Source of the DNA: JADKCL01 sp046329055
GTDB lineage: Bacteria; Bacteroidota; Bacteroidia; J057; JADKCL01
Direction: 5' to 3'
NCBI GenBank assembly: GCA_046329055.1
Contig: JAXLVK010000019.1
Coordinates: forward strand, 9,381-73,380
DNA: 64,000 nucleotides
Shown here: positions 47,680 through 57,666 of the stretch, one piece after another
How the letters are laid out: each line of letters begins with the position of its first letter
Position numbering within the stretch: the stretch's first letter is position 1
The notes under the pieces: generated by a model
Told to the model about the DNA's origin: nothing
The model's database searches: none
Seen by the model: only the letters and a program-made list of their open reading frames with translations
Position numbers and translations under genes: made by a program

Positions 47680-50032
47680 ATGTACATTCGCTTGCGTTCT
47701 CACGTGCTCTTGATTGCCCTTGCATTCCTAGGCGGTGCGAGCCTACCCGCGCAGCAGGCTTGGGAGCATTCCTTGGACATTTCACAGGTGTTCATTGAGA
47801 ATTTAGGCCAATACGATGCCTTGGAGCAGGGTTTCGGGGACCAGGCGCGGTATGTGATGGACCATGGCTTCGGTTGGCAAGTCCTCATGGGCGATCATGG
47901 GTTGCATTACTTGGTTCAGCGCACCGCCCCGGAGGCAGAGCCGATTTTGGAGGAACATGAGGAGGAAAGGGCCGAAAAGGAGATTCTCCGCAGTCAAATC
48001 TCCATGGAGTTTGTGGGGATGTCCTCCACTGCCCAATTGGTTTCGGAGGAAGTGTCCGAGGAGTATTTCACCTACTCCTACCCCCATGGGGAGGAATATA
48101 TCAACGTGGACCACGCTGCCGGATTCGAAAGGCTGCATTACAGGGGACTGTACCCTGGGATCGACGCGACCATCGAGGGCAAGGGCGGCCGTGGAATCAA
48201 ATACAGCTTTCACCTCGCAGCAGGCGCCCATCCGCAGGACATCCGCATCCGCTGGAAAGGCGCTCAGCCTCAATTGGATGGCAACGGCAACATCCATTTG
48301 CCCGCTGTCCTTGGGGAGTTGATCGATCAGAAGCCTGAGGCATGGTACGCCGACCGCCCGGAGGAGAAAATCCCAGTGGCCTTCCAACTCGTGGGCAATG
48401 AGGTGACCTTCCAACTCGGACTCTACCAAGCGAACCGCGCCATCGTGATCGACCCTTGGACCATCAATCCTGCATTGCCCGCACCGTTCAACCGGGCATT
48501 CGAAGTGGATGCAGATGGCTCCGGCAACGTCTATGTCTTCGGCGGCGGCATGGGCTACAACGTCAAGAAGTACAACTCCGCCGGAACCCTGCAATGGACC
48601 CATGTCAGCCCCTGGGACACCTCCAATGCTTGGTTTGGCGAACTCTTGGTCATGAGCGCGGGCGATGCCTTCATCACCTCCGGCTCGGCAGCGAAAATCC
48701 GGCGCTTGACCGCAGCAGGCGCGACCACATTCACCAACAACGGCCCCTTCCTCAACATGGATGAGTACTGGACCCTCGTCCTGAGTTGCGATCTCACCAA
48801 ACTCATCTCCGGGGGCAGCCGCATCATCAGCCTGACCTCTCCGCAAGGCCACATTTTCAATCTCAACCCCGCCAACGGAAATCAGATGGCGGGCAGCCCC
48901 TACAATGTCTCCCCTGTGGGCATGAAGGAAGTCCGCGCCCTGATCACCGGGGGCAATGGCAATTACTACATGCTCAGCAATGACAATTTGATCGCCTTGA
49001 ACCAGACCTTCGGGATCATTTACAGCATCGCGAGCGGCATTTCGCATCCATATTACAGCCCCGCCTACATGGCCCAAAGCGTGCAAGGCCAAAACATCAT
49101 CGACGCCAATACCTCCTTCATCTACATGCAAAATGGAGCCACCCTCCAAAAGCGCGACATCAACACAGGCGCCGTCGTGGCATCGGCCTCGATCACGGGC
49201 GGCGGGTTTACAGGTGGCTTCTTCGGGACCGGTGCGACCAATGGCGGCCTCGTCATCGACGCTTGCAGCAATGTCTTCGTGGGTTCCACGAGCGCCATTT
49301 ACAAGTACGACGCCAACCTGAACCTCCTCGGCAATGTCGCCACCACGGGGGCCATCTATGACCTCCCATTCCAGCCGCTGGCACGCTGATCGCGGGCGGC
49401 AATGCCCTGGTCCTCTCGAATACGACCCTCGCGCCCTGCGCACCCAAGACCATCGTTTGCGTCGTCCTGCCTGTGGAACTGCCCCTCCTTCAAGGCAATT
49501 GCCAAGCGGGTGAGGGCGTGGACCTGAACTGGACCACCGCCAAGGAAGACGGCGCGGCCATTTCATCGTGGAGCGCAGTGAGGACGGATTGGCTTGGCAG
49601 GAAATCGGGCGGGTCTCCGCGACTGGGAACTCGAATTCCGCTCAAAACTACACCTACCACGCATCGGTAGCCCCCAATCAGTCTGGGCTTTGGTACTTCC
49701 GCCTCGGCATGGTCGATCAAAATGGCGAGTCCACCACCTCCTACATCGCGACAGTGGAAGCCTGCGACGCTGGAACCACAGCCAAATTGGTTCCATCCAT
49801 CGCCTCACAGGAAACCCGGCTGGAATTCGTTGCGAAGGAATCGGGCAGCGGCATCGTTGAGATCGTCGATATCGAAGGAAAGCTCGTCCTGGAAAAGAAG
49901 ATCAGCCTGCAGCCCGGACAAAATGCCGTGGAGATTCAGCTCAATGGATTGGCACCCGGAACCTATACCATGAGTGTGAGGGCCTCGAACGGCAACCCGA
50001 TTGCAACCGGGCTCCGTCTGGTCAAGCGCTGA
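47680..50032 (+). CDS. Large T9SS type A secreted protein (DUF7948-like N-terminus), two frameshifts
   Basis: Joined frames give about 780 residues. The ATG at 47680 begins a signal (SHVLLIALAFLGGASLPAQQ); the frame is open from 47521, but without a signal there. The N-terminal part (FIENLGQYDALEQGFGDQ with ARYVMDHGFG, then FERLHYRGLYPGIDAT) matches the DUF7948 type common at the start of Bacteroidota surface proteins. A beta-propeller-like middle follows (VYVFGGGMGYNVKKYN). Indels near 49378 and 49558 break the linker region LIAGGNALVLSN...WTTAKEDGAA. The last part is a type A sorting domain (KLVPSIASQETRLEFVA ... TYTMSVRASNG). It is a surface protein of unknown role, in the same T9SS-rich segment as the next gene, which converges on it from the opposite strand. 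Confidence 0.75.
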
Positions 50033-50131
50033 TTTGTCTCCAAACTAAAATGGTTCCCGATTCCTCGGCTCGGTTGATGCCGAAGAAAGGCCATTGGAAT
50101 CAAATGGATTTCGCCCTGAGCCGCCCCTGAA

Positions 50132-52669
50132 TCACTGCTTCACCAAACGGGTGCACCAATGCCTTCCACTGCCCGTGAGGGTCACGAGGTAGGTTCCGGC
50201 CTCAAACTGATCAGTTGGAAGATCGAGGAGCATCTCGGAAGCAGGAATCCGCACAGGGGCTTCATACATCACTCGGCCAAGCAAGTCGGTCACGCGCACG
50301 GTCGCGGTGAATGCCTGCTCAGAGACCACACGCACCTGCGAAGCACCACTTGTGGGATTGGGGAACAGCTGGGCATCGCCGCCTTCGAAACCCGACTGGA
50401 CGCCGACCACGAAGGTATAGGGCGCCGACAGGTCCGAGCAGCCGATCGGCCCGGTCACGAGGACAGTATAGACGCCATTTTGGAGGGGAATGTACTGCTG
50501 ATTGATCGCCCCTACGATGGCCACGCCGTTCAGGTACCATTGATAGGCCACGCCGGTGCTGGCAGACAGGATATTGCCACTGGGCGTAATCGTCGCCACG
50601 GGCGAGGACATGTAGGCAATGTGGAGGCTAGCAGAGGTCCGCTCGCAACCAAACCCATTCCGCACCGTCACAAAATAGGTTCCTGAATCGGAGGCATAGA
50701 TCGTTTGGGTCGTTTCTCCGGTACTCCAGAGGTAATAGGAATAACCAGCCCCCACATCCAGCAAAATGCTGTCGCCATTGCACATGAGCAAGCTGCCGCT
50801 TGGAATCACGATGGGATTGGGGGTGGTGTTGGGGCTGTAGTTGATGGGGAGGGTGCCGGAGTGTACGCAGCCCTGCCCGTCGTCGGCGGTGACCGAATAT
50901 TGGCCGGAGGAGAGCACCATGATCGAATCATTGGTGGAGCCAGTGGACCAGAGGTAGCTGGCATAGCCGGACTGCATCCACAGCATGAGGGTGTCCCCGA
51001 TGCAGTAGGCGGCATTGGTGTCCGTGACGATGAAGGGCACCGCAGGGGTGTGTACGGGCAACATCACGGTGTCCGTGGTCGTGCATCCGAGGTCGGACGT
51101 CACCTGCAATTGGGTGAGCATGGTCTGCCACACGCGAGGGAGGTAACCATGGTACGGCGCCTGCCCGCTGCTCACGGTGAGGTCGCCGAAGTCCCAAAGG
51201 AAATTGTGCCCCATCGGGTTGCTGCTGAACCAGGAGGCGACGGTGTCCATATTGATGAAGCTGGCATCCAAGCCATTGGCCGAGAAGTCACTGGCCGTCG
51301 CGAAGCCCGGAGCCTCGTTGAAGCTCAAGTTCAGGTTCACGAATTGTTGGTTTTGCGGAAGGGCCTTCTTGCTGAACTCTCCGACTTGCGACGGGTTCAA
51401 TGCAAAATCCCAGAGGACGACCTCATCCACACGGCCGTCAAATGTGAGCCGGTTCGGGCCGCCACCAATCCGCAGCGGAGTCCCCAATGTCGGATCCACG
51501 CCACCATTGTACACGATTTCATTGGTGACGGTGCCGTTCATGTAGAACCTCACCTCGGTGCTGTCCACTACGAGGGCGATGTGCGTCCATTGGTAGAGGT
51601 TGAGAATCAAGGGAGCAGTGAAAGTGGTGAGGAAGGGGCCATTTTGCAGGCGCACCAAGATCATCCGTGAATTGGGGTCATAGCGGATGCTGTAACCATT
51701 TTCATTGGCTTGGCGCTTCTCAGCCACGACTTCAGGGGCGCCACTCGCGGAGGTCGGCATCACCCACATGGCCAAGGTCCAGCGAGAGGTCGGTTGAATC
51801 GCCGGGGCGTCCGGAACCTCCAAGTAGTCATCGGTACCGTCGAATTCGACGCCGTATTGGTAGGGCTGGAATTGGACGTTGTGGGAGGAGCATACCAAGG
51901 TATCGGAAATGGCATAGGCCGAAAGATTGGTCGCCCCGATCACGAGGGCACTGATTTCCTCGGTACAGCCATTTGAATCGGTCACCACCACGGAATAGCT
52001 GCCAACAGGAAGATTCCCGATGTCCTCGCTCGTCGCGGAGGTGGACCACAGGTAGCTATAGGGCTGCGTACCACTCACAACCGTGAGGTCGAGTTCCCCA
52101 GTGGCGGTCGAGCAGCCAGGGTGACTCGTCGCGATCGCTGCAACAACCTGCGGGAATTGGTAGAGGTAAACGGAGTCGTCGTCATAGCAGCCCAAAGCAT
52201 CCTGCGCAAAGCAGGAAAAGAGGCCAGGGCCGTTCACGGTGATGGAACTGTCGGTCGAGCCATTGTCCCAGAGGTAGAAAGTCGCTCCGGGGGCATTGGC
52301 TTGCAACTCGTAATGAGAAAGGTCGCAAACGGTGGTGTCAGGGCCAAGGTCGATGGTGAAAACATAGCTGTCACCCACCACAATCGTGTCATAGACAGTG
52401 CAACCCATCTGGTCCACCACGATCACACTGTACGTGCCAGCGGTCAGGGTTCCGACATCCTCGCTTGTGGCGCCATTGGACCAAGTGAAGGTCACGATCC
52501 CGTTCGCGCCGCTCACGGTGAGGTCAATGCTACCGTCGTAGAACCCCGGGCAGGTTTCGGGGGTCACCACACTGCTCACAGACATTGCGCAACCGTCCTC
52601 TCGACCATGCCCAAGCACTGGACTCAATAGCATCAACAGAAACAACGTACGGGTAATCAATTTCTTCAT
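50132..52669 (-). CDS. Large T9SS type A protein with SprB-like repeats and a LamG/concanavalin-type domain
   Basis: About 845 residues from the ATG at 52669 (MKKLITRTLFLLMLLSPVLG). SprB-type repeats (FTWSNGATSEDVGTLTAGTY and YSYLWSTSATSEDIGNLPVG) are followed by a LamG-like lectin domain (YGVEFDGTDDYLEVPDAPAI ... WTHIALVVDSTEVRFYMNGT). Two more repeat units (SYLWSTGSTNDSIMVLSSGQ and YYLWSTGETTQTIYASDSGT) lead to a type A sorting domain (QLFPNPTSGASQVRVVSEQ ... FEAGTYLVTLTGSGRHW). The layout suggests a secreted, surface-bound glycan- or matrix-binding protein. The frame is intact over 2.5 kb. The stop of the upstream gene's convergent partner lies 100 bases away. Confidence 0.82.
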   Translation of the reverse strand: MKKLITRTLFLLMLLSPVLGHGREDGCAMSVSSVVTPETCPGFYDGSIDLTVSGANGIVTFTWSNGATSEDVGTLTAGTYSVIVVDQMGCTVYDTIVVGDSYVFTIDLGPDTTVCDLSHYELQANAPGATFYLWDNGSTDSSITVNGPGLFSCFAQDALGCYDDDSVYLYQFPQVVAAIATSHPGCSTATGELDLTVVSGTQPYSYLWSTSATSEDIGNLPVGSYSVVVTDSNGCTEEISALVIGATNLSAYAISDTLVCSSHNVQFQPYQYGVEFDGTDDYLEVPDAPAIQPTSRWTLAMWVMPTSASGAPEVVAEKRQANENGYSIRYDPNSRMILVRLQNGPFLTTFTAPLILNLYQWTHIALVVDSTEVRFYMNGTVTNEIVYNGGVDPTLGTPLRIGGGPNRLTFDGRVDEVVLWDFALNPSQVGEFSKKALPQNQQFVNLNLSFNEAPGFATASDFSANGLDASFINMDTVASWFSSNPMGHNFLWDFGDLTVSSGQAPYHGYLPRVWQTMLTQLQVTSDLGCTTTDTVMLPVHTPAVPFIVTDTNAAYCIGDTLMLWMQSGYASYLWSTGSTNDSIMVLSSGQYSVTADDGQGCVHSGTLPINYSPNTTPNPIVIPSGSLLMCNGDSILLDVGAGYSYYLWSTGETTQTIYASDSGTYFVTVRNGFGCERTSASLHIAYMSSPVATITPSGNILSASTGVAYQWYLNGVAIVGAINQQYIPLQNGVYTVLVTGPIGCSDLSAPYTFVVGVQSGFEGGDAQLFPNPTSGASQVRVVSEQAFTATVRVTDLLGRVMYEAPVRIPASEMLLDLPTDQFEAGTYLVTLTGSGRHWCTRLVKQ

Positions 52670-52792
52670 ATACATCCGAATAGCCCAACAATTCCGGGAG
52701 GTCAACCGGATGTCGGATTCCTATACCTATGCCGATGAAGTTACAAATTTGAATACAAAAGGCAAGCCCGGGAGCGAAAAGCCAAAACGCGC

Positions 52793-52836
52793 AACGGCAC
52801 ATGATCACGAAAGAATTTTCGGAAAAATGTGCCGTT
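52793..52836 (-). terminator. Terminator downstream of tmRNA
   Basis: AACGGCACA (52793-52801) and TGTGCCGTT (52828-52836) form 9-base perfect arms. On the minus strand the hairpin lies 24 bases after the tmRNA 3' end and is followed by GCGCGTTTTGG. Confidence 0.6.
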
Positions 52837-52859
52837 GGGCTAACGGGCTCGCGCCCGCG

Positions 52860-53226
52860 TGGTGGAGGTGCCGGGATTCGAACCCGGGTCCGGAGTAGGC
52901 ATCAATGAGCTTTCTACATGCTTAGCCTAATCTTTGATTTTTCCCCAGTCAACCCGATTGGCAGGGCGATGACTGGAGATGGATCCCTTAATTTTTTGAG
53001 TCGCTTAAGGGCGTCGCGACTCGATCCTGTCGGGGATGAGCGCCCCATAGGTACAGCGGACAGGCATACCGTACCGAGAGACGTCTAGGTGCTGTAATCT
53101 AATTACGCAGCCAGAGCAAACTGAGTGTTGCCAGATATTGTTTGAGGGTTCGCTTTCAAGCGCAACTCCCACAACGCGCTGCATGCTTACTCACCTCAAC
53201 ACAACCCGTCGATTCCATTCACCCCC
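52860..53226 (-). ncRNA. ssrA: Transfer-messenger RNA (tmRNA)
   Basis: A 367-base tmRNA, which frees stalled ribosomes and adds a degradation tag. The 5' GGGGGTG (53226-53220) pairs with CACCTCC before the 3' ACCA (52863-52860) to form the acceptor stem. The T-arm GGGTTCGAATCCC lies near the 3' end. The tag frame runs from 53153 (resume codon GCG) to the TAA at 53105-53103 and encodes A-NPQTISGNTQFALAA, with the usual ALAA end. The 5' part (ATGGAATCGACGGG) matches bacterial tmRNA. The resume codon is assigned from the reading frame and is less certain than the tag end. Confidence 0.92.
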
Positions 53227-53247
53227 ATTGTTGGTGCTTTGGTGAGA

Positions 53248-53255
53248 CAAAAATA
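53248..53255 (-). promoter_or_regulatory. Candidate -7 element TATTTTTG for tmRNA
   Basis: It matches TAnnTTTG on the minus strand, 22 bases upstream of the mature tmRNA 5' end, which leaves room for a short RNase P-removed leader. The nearest TTTG upstream is 16 bases away, closer than usual. Confidence 0.45.
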
Positions 53256-53417
53256 CTCGATTTTCGCCTTTCAAAGAGCCTTGGCACTTCTCAGGGTGCC
53301 TTGTTCGATGCGATTATACGCCTATCCCCTACCGGGGTTGCATGATCTCGCTCAGGTTTCAGGACTGTTTGGATATGCAGGCCGTCCCCACTTTTTCGAA
53401 CTCTGCTGCAAATATAA

Positions 53418-54599
53418 TCACTGTCCGCCACCCATGCCGCCATTTCCTGCATGAAATGGATCTTTTACCACCTCAACAGTGAATCGGAGCGGGATTTGCG
53501 GATTCTCGATGTCGTTCGTGACCACGTTGATGGTCTTGCTCTGCATGCCCACCCGTTGCTTGCTGTCAAATGTCGCAGTGATCGCCCCCATCTCGCCGGG
53601 AGCAATTTCCTCAGTGATGGGCTTGATGACCGTACAACCGCAGCTTGCCTTGGCAGAGATGATCTTCAATGGTGAATTCCCGGTGTTCCGGAACGTGAAA
53701 TCATGGACATAGTTCTCACCCTCAATGATCTTCCCACCTTCGACTGCAGTCGCTTCAAACACAATACGGGGCGAGGCGGCCTTTTCTGCCTCGGTATAGA
53801 TGCGCTTGAAAGACCCGTTGATCGCGAGTTCCTTTTTGCCGCCCGATGCCTCATCGGTGTAAAACACAACCGGCTTGTTGAAGTATCCATCCACTTGGCC
53901 GATTTTCCGCATCTGCTTGCCGGACAGGCGCACCTTCAGCATGGATTCCTGCCCAGGCGCGAGTTCGAGGTCTTTGAAAAGGTAAACCAACTGTGAATCA
54001 GCTGCCAGCAAGTCCTTGCGGATCTTGATGGCAAGTGAGGAAGTGTTCTTGTAGTGGTACTCCACCTCGATTTCCTCCTCAGATGTCACCGTTTTGATGT
54101 TGGCGATGGTGGATTCGAAGCTCAGACCGCCGCGGGGCTGATTGTAGGTACGCCCCGACGAGGGCTGCACGGCGATTTTGGGGTCGGGTTCATGGATATT
54201 GGGCTCGGCGCCCTCCTTGCCCTTGACATCCCCCTTGATGTACAGGGTGATGGGAGACGGCCGGTTGTTGTAGTTCACAGTCACAGACTTGTGAAAGGCA
54301 CCCACGCGCTGACTGTTGTAGCTCACGCGAATCTCGCCCGTCTTGCCAGGGCCGATGGTATCCTTGCTCCATGAGGGTGTCGTGCATCCGCAACCCGCCT
54401 TCACACTGTTGAGGTAGATTTTTTCGGATGAAATGTTCTTGAACTGAAAAACAGTTTCTGTAGGGGCACCTTGATCGACCGTGCCGAACTCGTGGGTGAG
54501 TTCCGTGAATTCGATCAAGTCCTTGGCGGGTGCCTGTGCGATCAGTCCCAGTGCAAAGGCATTCAAGAGCAGTGTGAAGAAAATCGCTTTCAGTCGCAT
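53418..54599 (-). CDS. DUF1573-domain secreted protein
   Basis: A 393-residue protein with a signal (FFTLLLNAFALGLIAQAP). It carries two DUF1573-type beta-sandwich domains. The first (FTELTHEFGTVDQGAPTETV ... SVKAGCGCTTPSW with a GCGCT motif) lies near the N-terminus and the second (KIISAKASCGCTVIKP) near the C-terminus. A middle beta domain separates them. DUF1573 proteins are abundant in Bacteroidota with unknown roles; some sit in envelope or T9SS contexts. A TATATTTG promoter core lies 27 bases upstream. Confidence 0.82.
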   Translation of the reverse strand: MRLKAIFFTLLLNAFALGLIAQAPAKDLIEFTELTHEFGTVDQGAPTETVFQFKNISSEKIYLNSVKAGCGCTTPSWSKDTIGPGKTGEIRVSYNSQRVGAFHKSVTVNYNNRPSPITLYIKGDVKGKEGAEPNIHEPDPKIAVQPSSGRTYNQPRGGLSFESTIANIKTVTSEEEIEVEYHYKNTSSLAIKIRKDLLAADSQLVYLFKDLELAPGQESMLKVRLSGKQMRKIGQVDGYFNKPVVFYTDEASGGKKELAINGSFKRIYTEAEKAASPRIVFEATAVEGGKIIEGENYVHDFTFRNTGNSPLKIISAKASCGCTVIKPITEEIAPGEMGAITATFDSKQRVGMQSKTINVVTNDIENPQIPLRFTVEVVKDPFHAGNGGMGGGQ

Positions 54600-54625
54600 T
54601 TCACGTCGGGGAATTGGCCCAATGT

Positions 54626-54633
54626 CAAATATA
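54626..54633 (-). promoter_or_regulatory. Candidate -7 element TATATTTG for the DUF1573 gene
   Basis: It matches TAnnTTTG on the minus strand, between the stop of pgpH (54663) and the ATG at 54599, so the DUF1573 gene can be transcribed on its own. Confidence 0.5.
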
Positions 54634-54662
54634 GGCAGATTATTCAGAATGGGAGCCTTCTG

Positions 54663-56921
54663 CTAGGTTGCCGGAGCGGCGCCTTGTGCGGGATTCGCCT
54701 CAGCGGGATAGTCGATGCGTCCATGGTAGATGCTGGACAACATGCTGAATATCACCTGCTTGCTCTCTTCCAGATCTCGGAACGTCAGGTTGGCCTTATC
54801 AAACTGACGCTGACGCACCTTGGAGTCCACGATGCTTTCCACCAACGCCAGCAACTTGTCCGGGCTGTGATCCTTGAGGGCACGGGCCGCCGCCTCGATG
54901 GAGTCGGCGATCATCAACACCGCCATCTCCCGGGTGAATGGAAGCGGCCCAGGATACTGAAACTCATAGACATCCACTTCCTCGCCGGGATGTTCCGCGA
55001 CGTGCTTCCGGTAAAAGTATTCCGCCCGTGTGGTGCCATGGTGCGTCTTGATGAAATCGATCACCTCCGCGGGCAGGTTGTGCTCCTGCGCGAGGCGCAC
55101 CCCGTCCGCGACGTGACGGATGATGATGTCCGCGCTCTCGTGGTAGCTGACCGCGTCGTGAGGATTCTGATGATCCCCGAGATTCTCAATGAAAAACAGC
55201 GGGTTCAGCATCTTGCCCACGTCATGGAACAATGCCCCGACCTTGGCTTGCAGACTGTTTCCACCGATTTTGTTCAGCACGGCCTCTGCAAGATTTGCCA
55301 CCTGAATGCTGTGCTGAAAAGTACCCGGCGCCCGGACAGACAGCTCTTTGAGCAGCGGATGGTTCGTGTCCAGCAATTCGATGTAGGTGAGGTCCGAGGT
55401 GATCCCGAAAATGCGCTCGAAGAGGTAGATCACCGGATAGGTGATCAGCGTGAGCATCACGTTCAAGCCGAAAAGCAGCAGGTTGATGTATTCGATGTTC
55501 GCGAAGCTGCCCCGCGTGTAAAACTTGTAGCCGATGTAGGAGGCCACGTAGGTCAAGAAAATGAGGGAGAGCGAGATGAAAAAGTCGCCCCGGTTCCGCA
55601 GGCGCGTGGTGCTGTAAACTGCCGTGGTGCCCGCGCTGAGCTGTATGAAGAAGTATTCGAAGCCATTGGGGATGATCGCCCCGGCAAAAACCGCCACGAT
55701 CAGGTTCCCAAAGAAGGCGAACCGCGAATCAAAGAATGCCGACAAGATGATCGTCACCATGCAGGCTGGCGCGAGGTAGATGTAGTTGATCCCGGCGACT
55801 TCCTGTGTGAACACCGTGAGTTTCAGCACCAGGGTGAAGGCCACGACCATGCTCAGGAAGACCAGCAACACGAGCGCGAACTTCCTCGGACTGAAAAACA
55901 GCCTAGGACGGTTGTTCCGAATGAACAGGACGAGCAGCATGGTCACGATCGTCACCATCACGAGCTGTCCGCTCAGGGTGATGAAATAGGGCGTACGACC
56001 GAATCGATCCGCCCTTGCGGCGAGGTAGGAAGTGATCTTGCGGTCATGGGTTTCATTGACCCGCTCGCCCTTGCTGATGATCGTCTCCCCTTTCGCGACC
56101 TTGTTCACCACCGCCGACACCCGCTCCACAGCCCGATCCTGCTCCAATTCCGTCGCCTTGGGGTCATAGTGCAGGTTGGGCACCATCAGGGGCAGGATCA
56201 TCGCTCGGATGAGCCGACGCTCTGTGGGGTCGATGCCGGGATGCGACCCGCTGAGGAAGTCCGGCAACTCGGAGGTGGACAGCGCCAAGGCCTTTTGCAC
56301 GAGGCGGGTCTCCGAGCGGCGCACGTAGATCACGTCAGAATTGAAGGCAGATTTGACCGTATCGGTCAAGCCGGCGACATAGACCTCCTTGATGAAGGCG
56401 TCTGTCTTGTTGGCAAATGAGACCTTCCAGTCCCGGAGATCGCCGTATTCTGCCAAGGAAAGCTCCGGATCGACGCCATACTTGGATTGAATCCGTTGCC
56501 GCATCTCCGCCTTTTCCTCGGCATTTCCACCCGTTATATAAGATGTGAGGTCGCCGAAGCACCGCTCAATCGCCGAAGCCGCATTGATCCAAGTCGTCTG
56601 CGCCACGGATGAATCCATTCGGAATACAGGGGGCACATTCGCCTTGGCTTGTCGCCGCTCCTCCTCGAACTGTGAGGCAGGCTTGTAGATCGCAAAATCG
56701 AAATCCGCCTTCAAGGCAGGCGCGACCCATGGCTTTCCCAGCTCATAGTTGAACTCTGGAACGAAGTCCTTGGGCAGGATGATCGCAGTGATCAGGATGA
56801 AGAATCCGATCATGAACCATCGGGCACGGCTGCTGCGGGGCAGGCGTTCGGCCCATTTCAGGCCGGTCACTTGGGCAACCTGCGCTGCCGCACCGAGGCG
56901 TTTTCCTCCCGAACTGCTCAT
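54663..56921 (-). CDS. PgpH-like membrane HD phosphodiesterase (7TMR-HDED)
   Basis: A 752-residue membrane protein. An N-terminal membrane helix (WFMIGFFILITAIILP) leads to a large extracytoplasmic domain (7TMR-HDED; FNYELGKPWVAPALKADFDF ...), then about seven membrane helices (LVMVTIVTMLLVLF and later). The cytoplasmic HD domain shows HSIQVANLAEAVLNKIGG, LFHDVGKMLNPLFF (the HD pair), VSYHESADIIIRHV and EVIDFIKTHHGTT. In Firmicutes, PgpH hydrolyses cyclic di-AMP; in Bacteroidota the same fold is common and a c-di-AMP role is probable. The gene has an ATG start at 56921 and no close neighbours on its strand upstream. Confidence 0.88.
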   Translation of the reverse strand: MSSSGGKRLGAAAQVAQVTGLKWAERLPRSSRARWFMIGFFILITAIILPKDFVPEFNYELGKPWVAPALKADFDFAIYKPASQFEEERRQAKANVPPVFRMDSSVAQTTWINAASAIERCFGDLTSYITGGNAEEKAEMRQRIQSKYGVDPELSLAEYGDLRDWKVSFANKTDAFIKEVYVAGLTDTVKSAFNSDVIYVRRSETRLVQKALALSTSELPDFLSGSHPGIDPTERRLIRAMILPLMVPNLHYDPKATELEQDRAVERVSAVVNKVAKGETIISKGERVNETHDRKITSYLAARADRFGRTPYFITLSGQLVMVTIVTMLLVLFIRNNRPRLFFSPRKFALVLLVFLSMVVAFTLVLKLTVFTQEVAGINYIYLAPACMVTIILSAFFDSRFAFFGNLIVAVFAGAIIPNGFEYFFIQLSAGTTAVYSTTRLRNRGDFFISLSLIFLTYVASYIGYKFYTRGSFANIEYINLLLFGLNVMLTLITYPVIYLFERIFGITSDLTYIELLDTNHPLLKELSVRAPGTFQHSIQVANLAEAVLNKIGGNSLQAKVGALFHDVGKMLNPLFFIENLGDHQNPHDAVSYHESADIIIRHVADGVRLAQEHNLPAEVIDFIKTHHGTTRAEYFYRKHVAEHPGEEVDVYEFQYPGPLPFTREMAVLMIADSIEAAARALKDHSPDKLLALVESIVDSKVRQRQFDKANLTFRDLEESKQVIFSMLSSIYHGRIDYPAEANPAQGAAPAT

Positions 56922-57038
56922 GCAATGTGCTGAATCACGGACAAAATAAGTGGAATTTCACCAATCGACGAAACTGCCCCTCCTGATCGGCTCCGGTTAT
57001 TGGCTTGGACATGATGTGGATCGCTCGTTCGCAGGGGT

Positions 57039-57079
57039 AAAAAACTAGAGCCGCCGAACACCGGGCGGGTCAGCGGCTC
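57039..57079 (-). terminator. Terminator-like hairpin GAGCCGC/GCGGCTC with T6
   Basis: On the minus strand GAGCCGC (57079-57073) pairs with GCGGCTC (57054-57048), followed within a few bases by six T. No minus-strand gene ends here, so it may end an unseen small RNA. Confidence 0.6.
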
Positions 57080-57369
57080 CATTTCATTAAATCAATCAAC
57101 TACCCTTATTACGACCCTAGCAGGACTTTGTTACAGCCGATGAGAAATTTTCTTGAAGAAATTATCAATTGGTGCGCCATGAGCCACGAGCGGCATTCGA
57201 GCAAATCAGGCTGAGGCAAGGAGGATAGAGCAAAGTGCAAACGAGACGATCACTTTCGGATTGAGCTCAAAGACTCCGAATGCTGAGAAAGCAATCGTGT
57301 GGCTGCACCCTTTTGGGGTGATCATTTCAGGAAAAACAGGGGGAAATGGGAATGAAATAGGGTAGGTAT

Positions 57370-57409
57370 AAAAAACAGGACCGCCGGAATTTGGGGGTTC
57401 CAGCGATCC
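57370..57409 (-). terminator. Terminator-like hairpin GGATCGCTGGAA/TTCCGGCGGTCC with T6
   Basis: On the minus strand a 12-pair stem (57409-57398 with 57389-57378) with two G-U pairs is followed by TGTTTTTT. Again no minus-strand gene precedes it. Confidence 0.6.
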
Positions 57410-57666
57410 TTACTAACCATAACAAACAAACCTATGCAAATAAAGGTCGTTTTCAGGAAACCATCAACATCCTCGGCAAAATTTCTTTGACATTTTTTCA
57501 ATTTTTGTCACAACTCACTGATTTGCAGCAAGAAAAAAATCATGATTTTACAGAGCTCATTCTCCGACGATAGCCGCTCGATGAGGATGACGCTAACAAA
57601 TCCTCAGTCTCGGAGCTCGGATCGGAAAATCACATTTGGCCGCAAACAGTCCGGGGCATCCGGGGT

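Larger units (their letters stand above)
56922..57666. other. ORF-free intergenic region with two minus-strand hairpins
   Basis: The 745 bases between divergent pgpH and the thiolase gene carry no credible protein frame. Two terminator-like hairpins read on the minus strand (57041-57079 and 57370-57409). The sequence between them is unremarkable apart from a G/A-rich patch near 57330-57350. A small RNA ending at one of these hairpins is possible. Confidence 0.5.

Noticed and set aside
47803..49566. A 587-codon minus-strand frame opposite the DUF7948-type protein.
   Set aside because: It mirrors the plus-strand codon pattern and has no signal or domain; the plus-strand protein has a signal peptide and conserved N-terminus.
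54471..56420. A 649-codon plus-strand frame opposite pgpH.
   Set aside because: It is rich in His, Arg and Gln with no domain, whereas the minus strand encodes a full 7TMR-HD protein.
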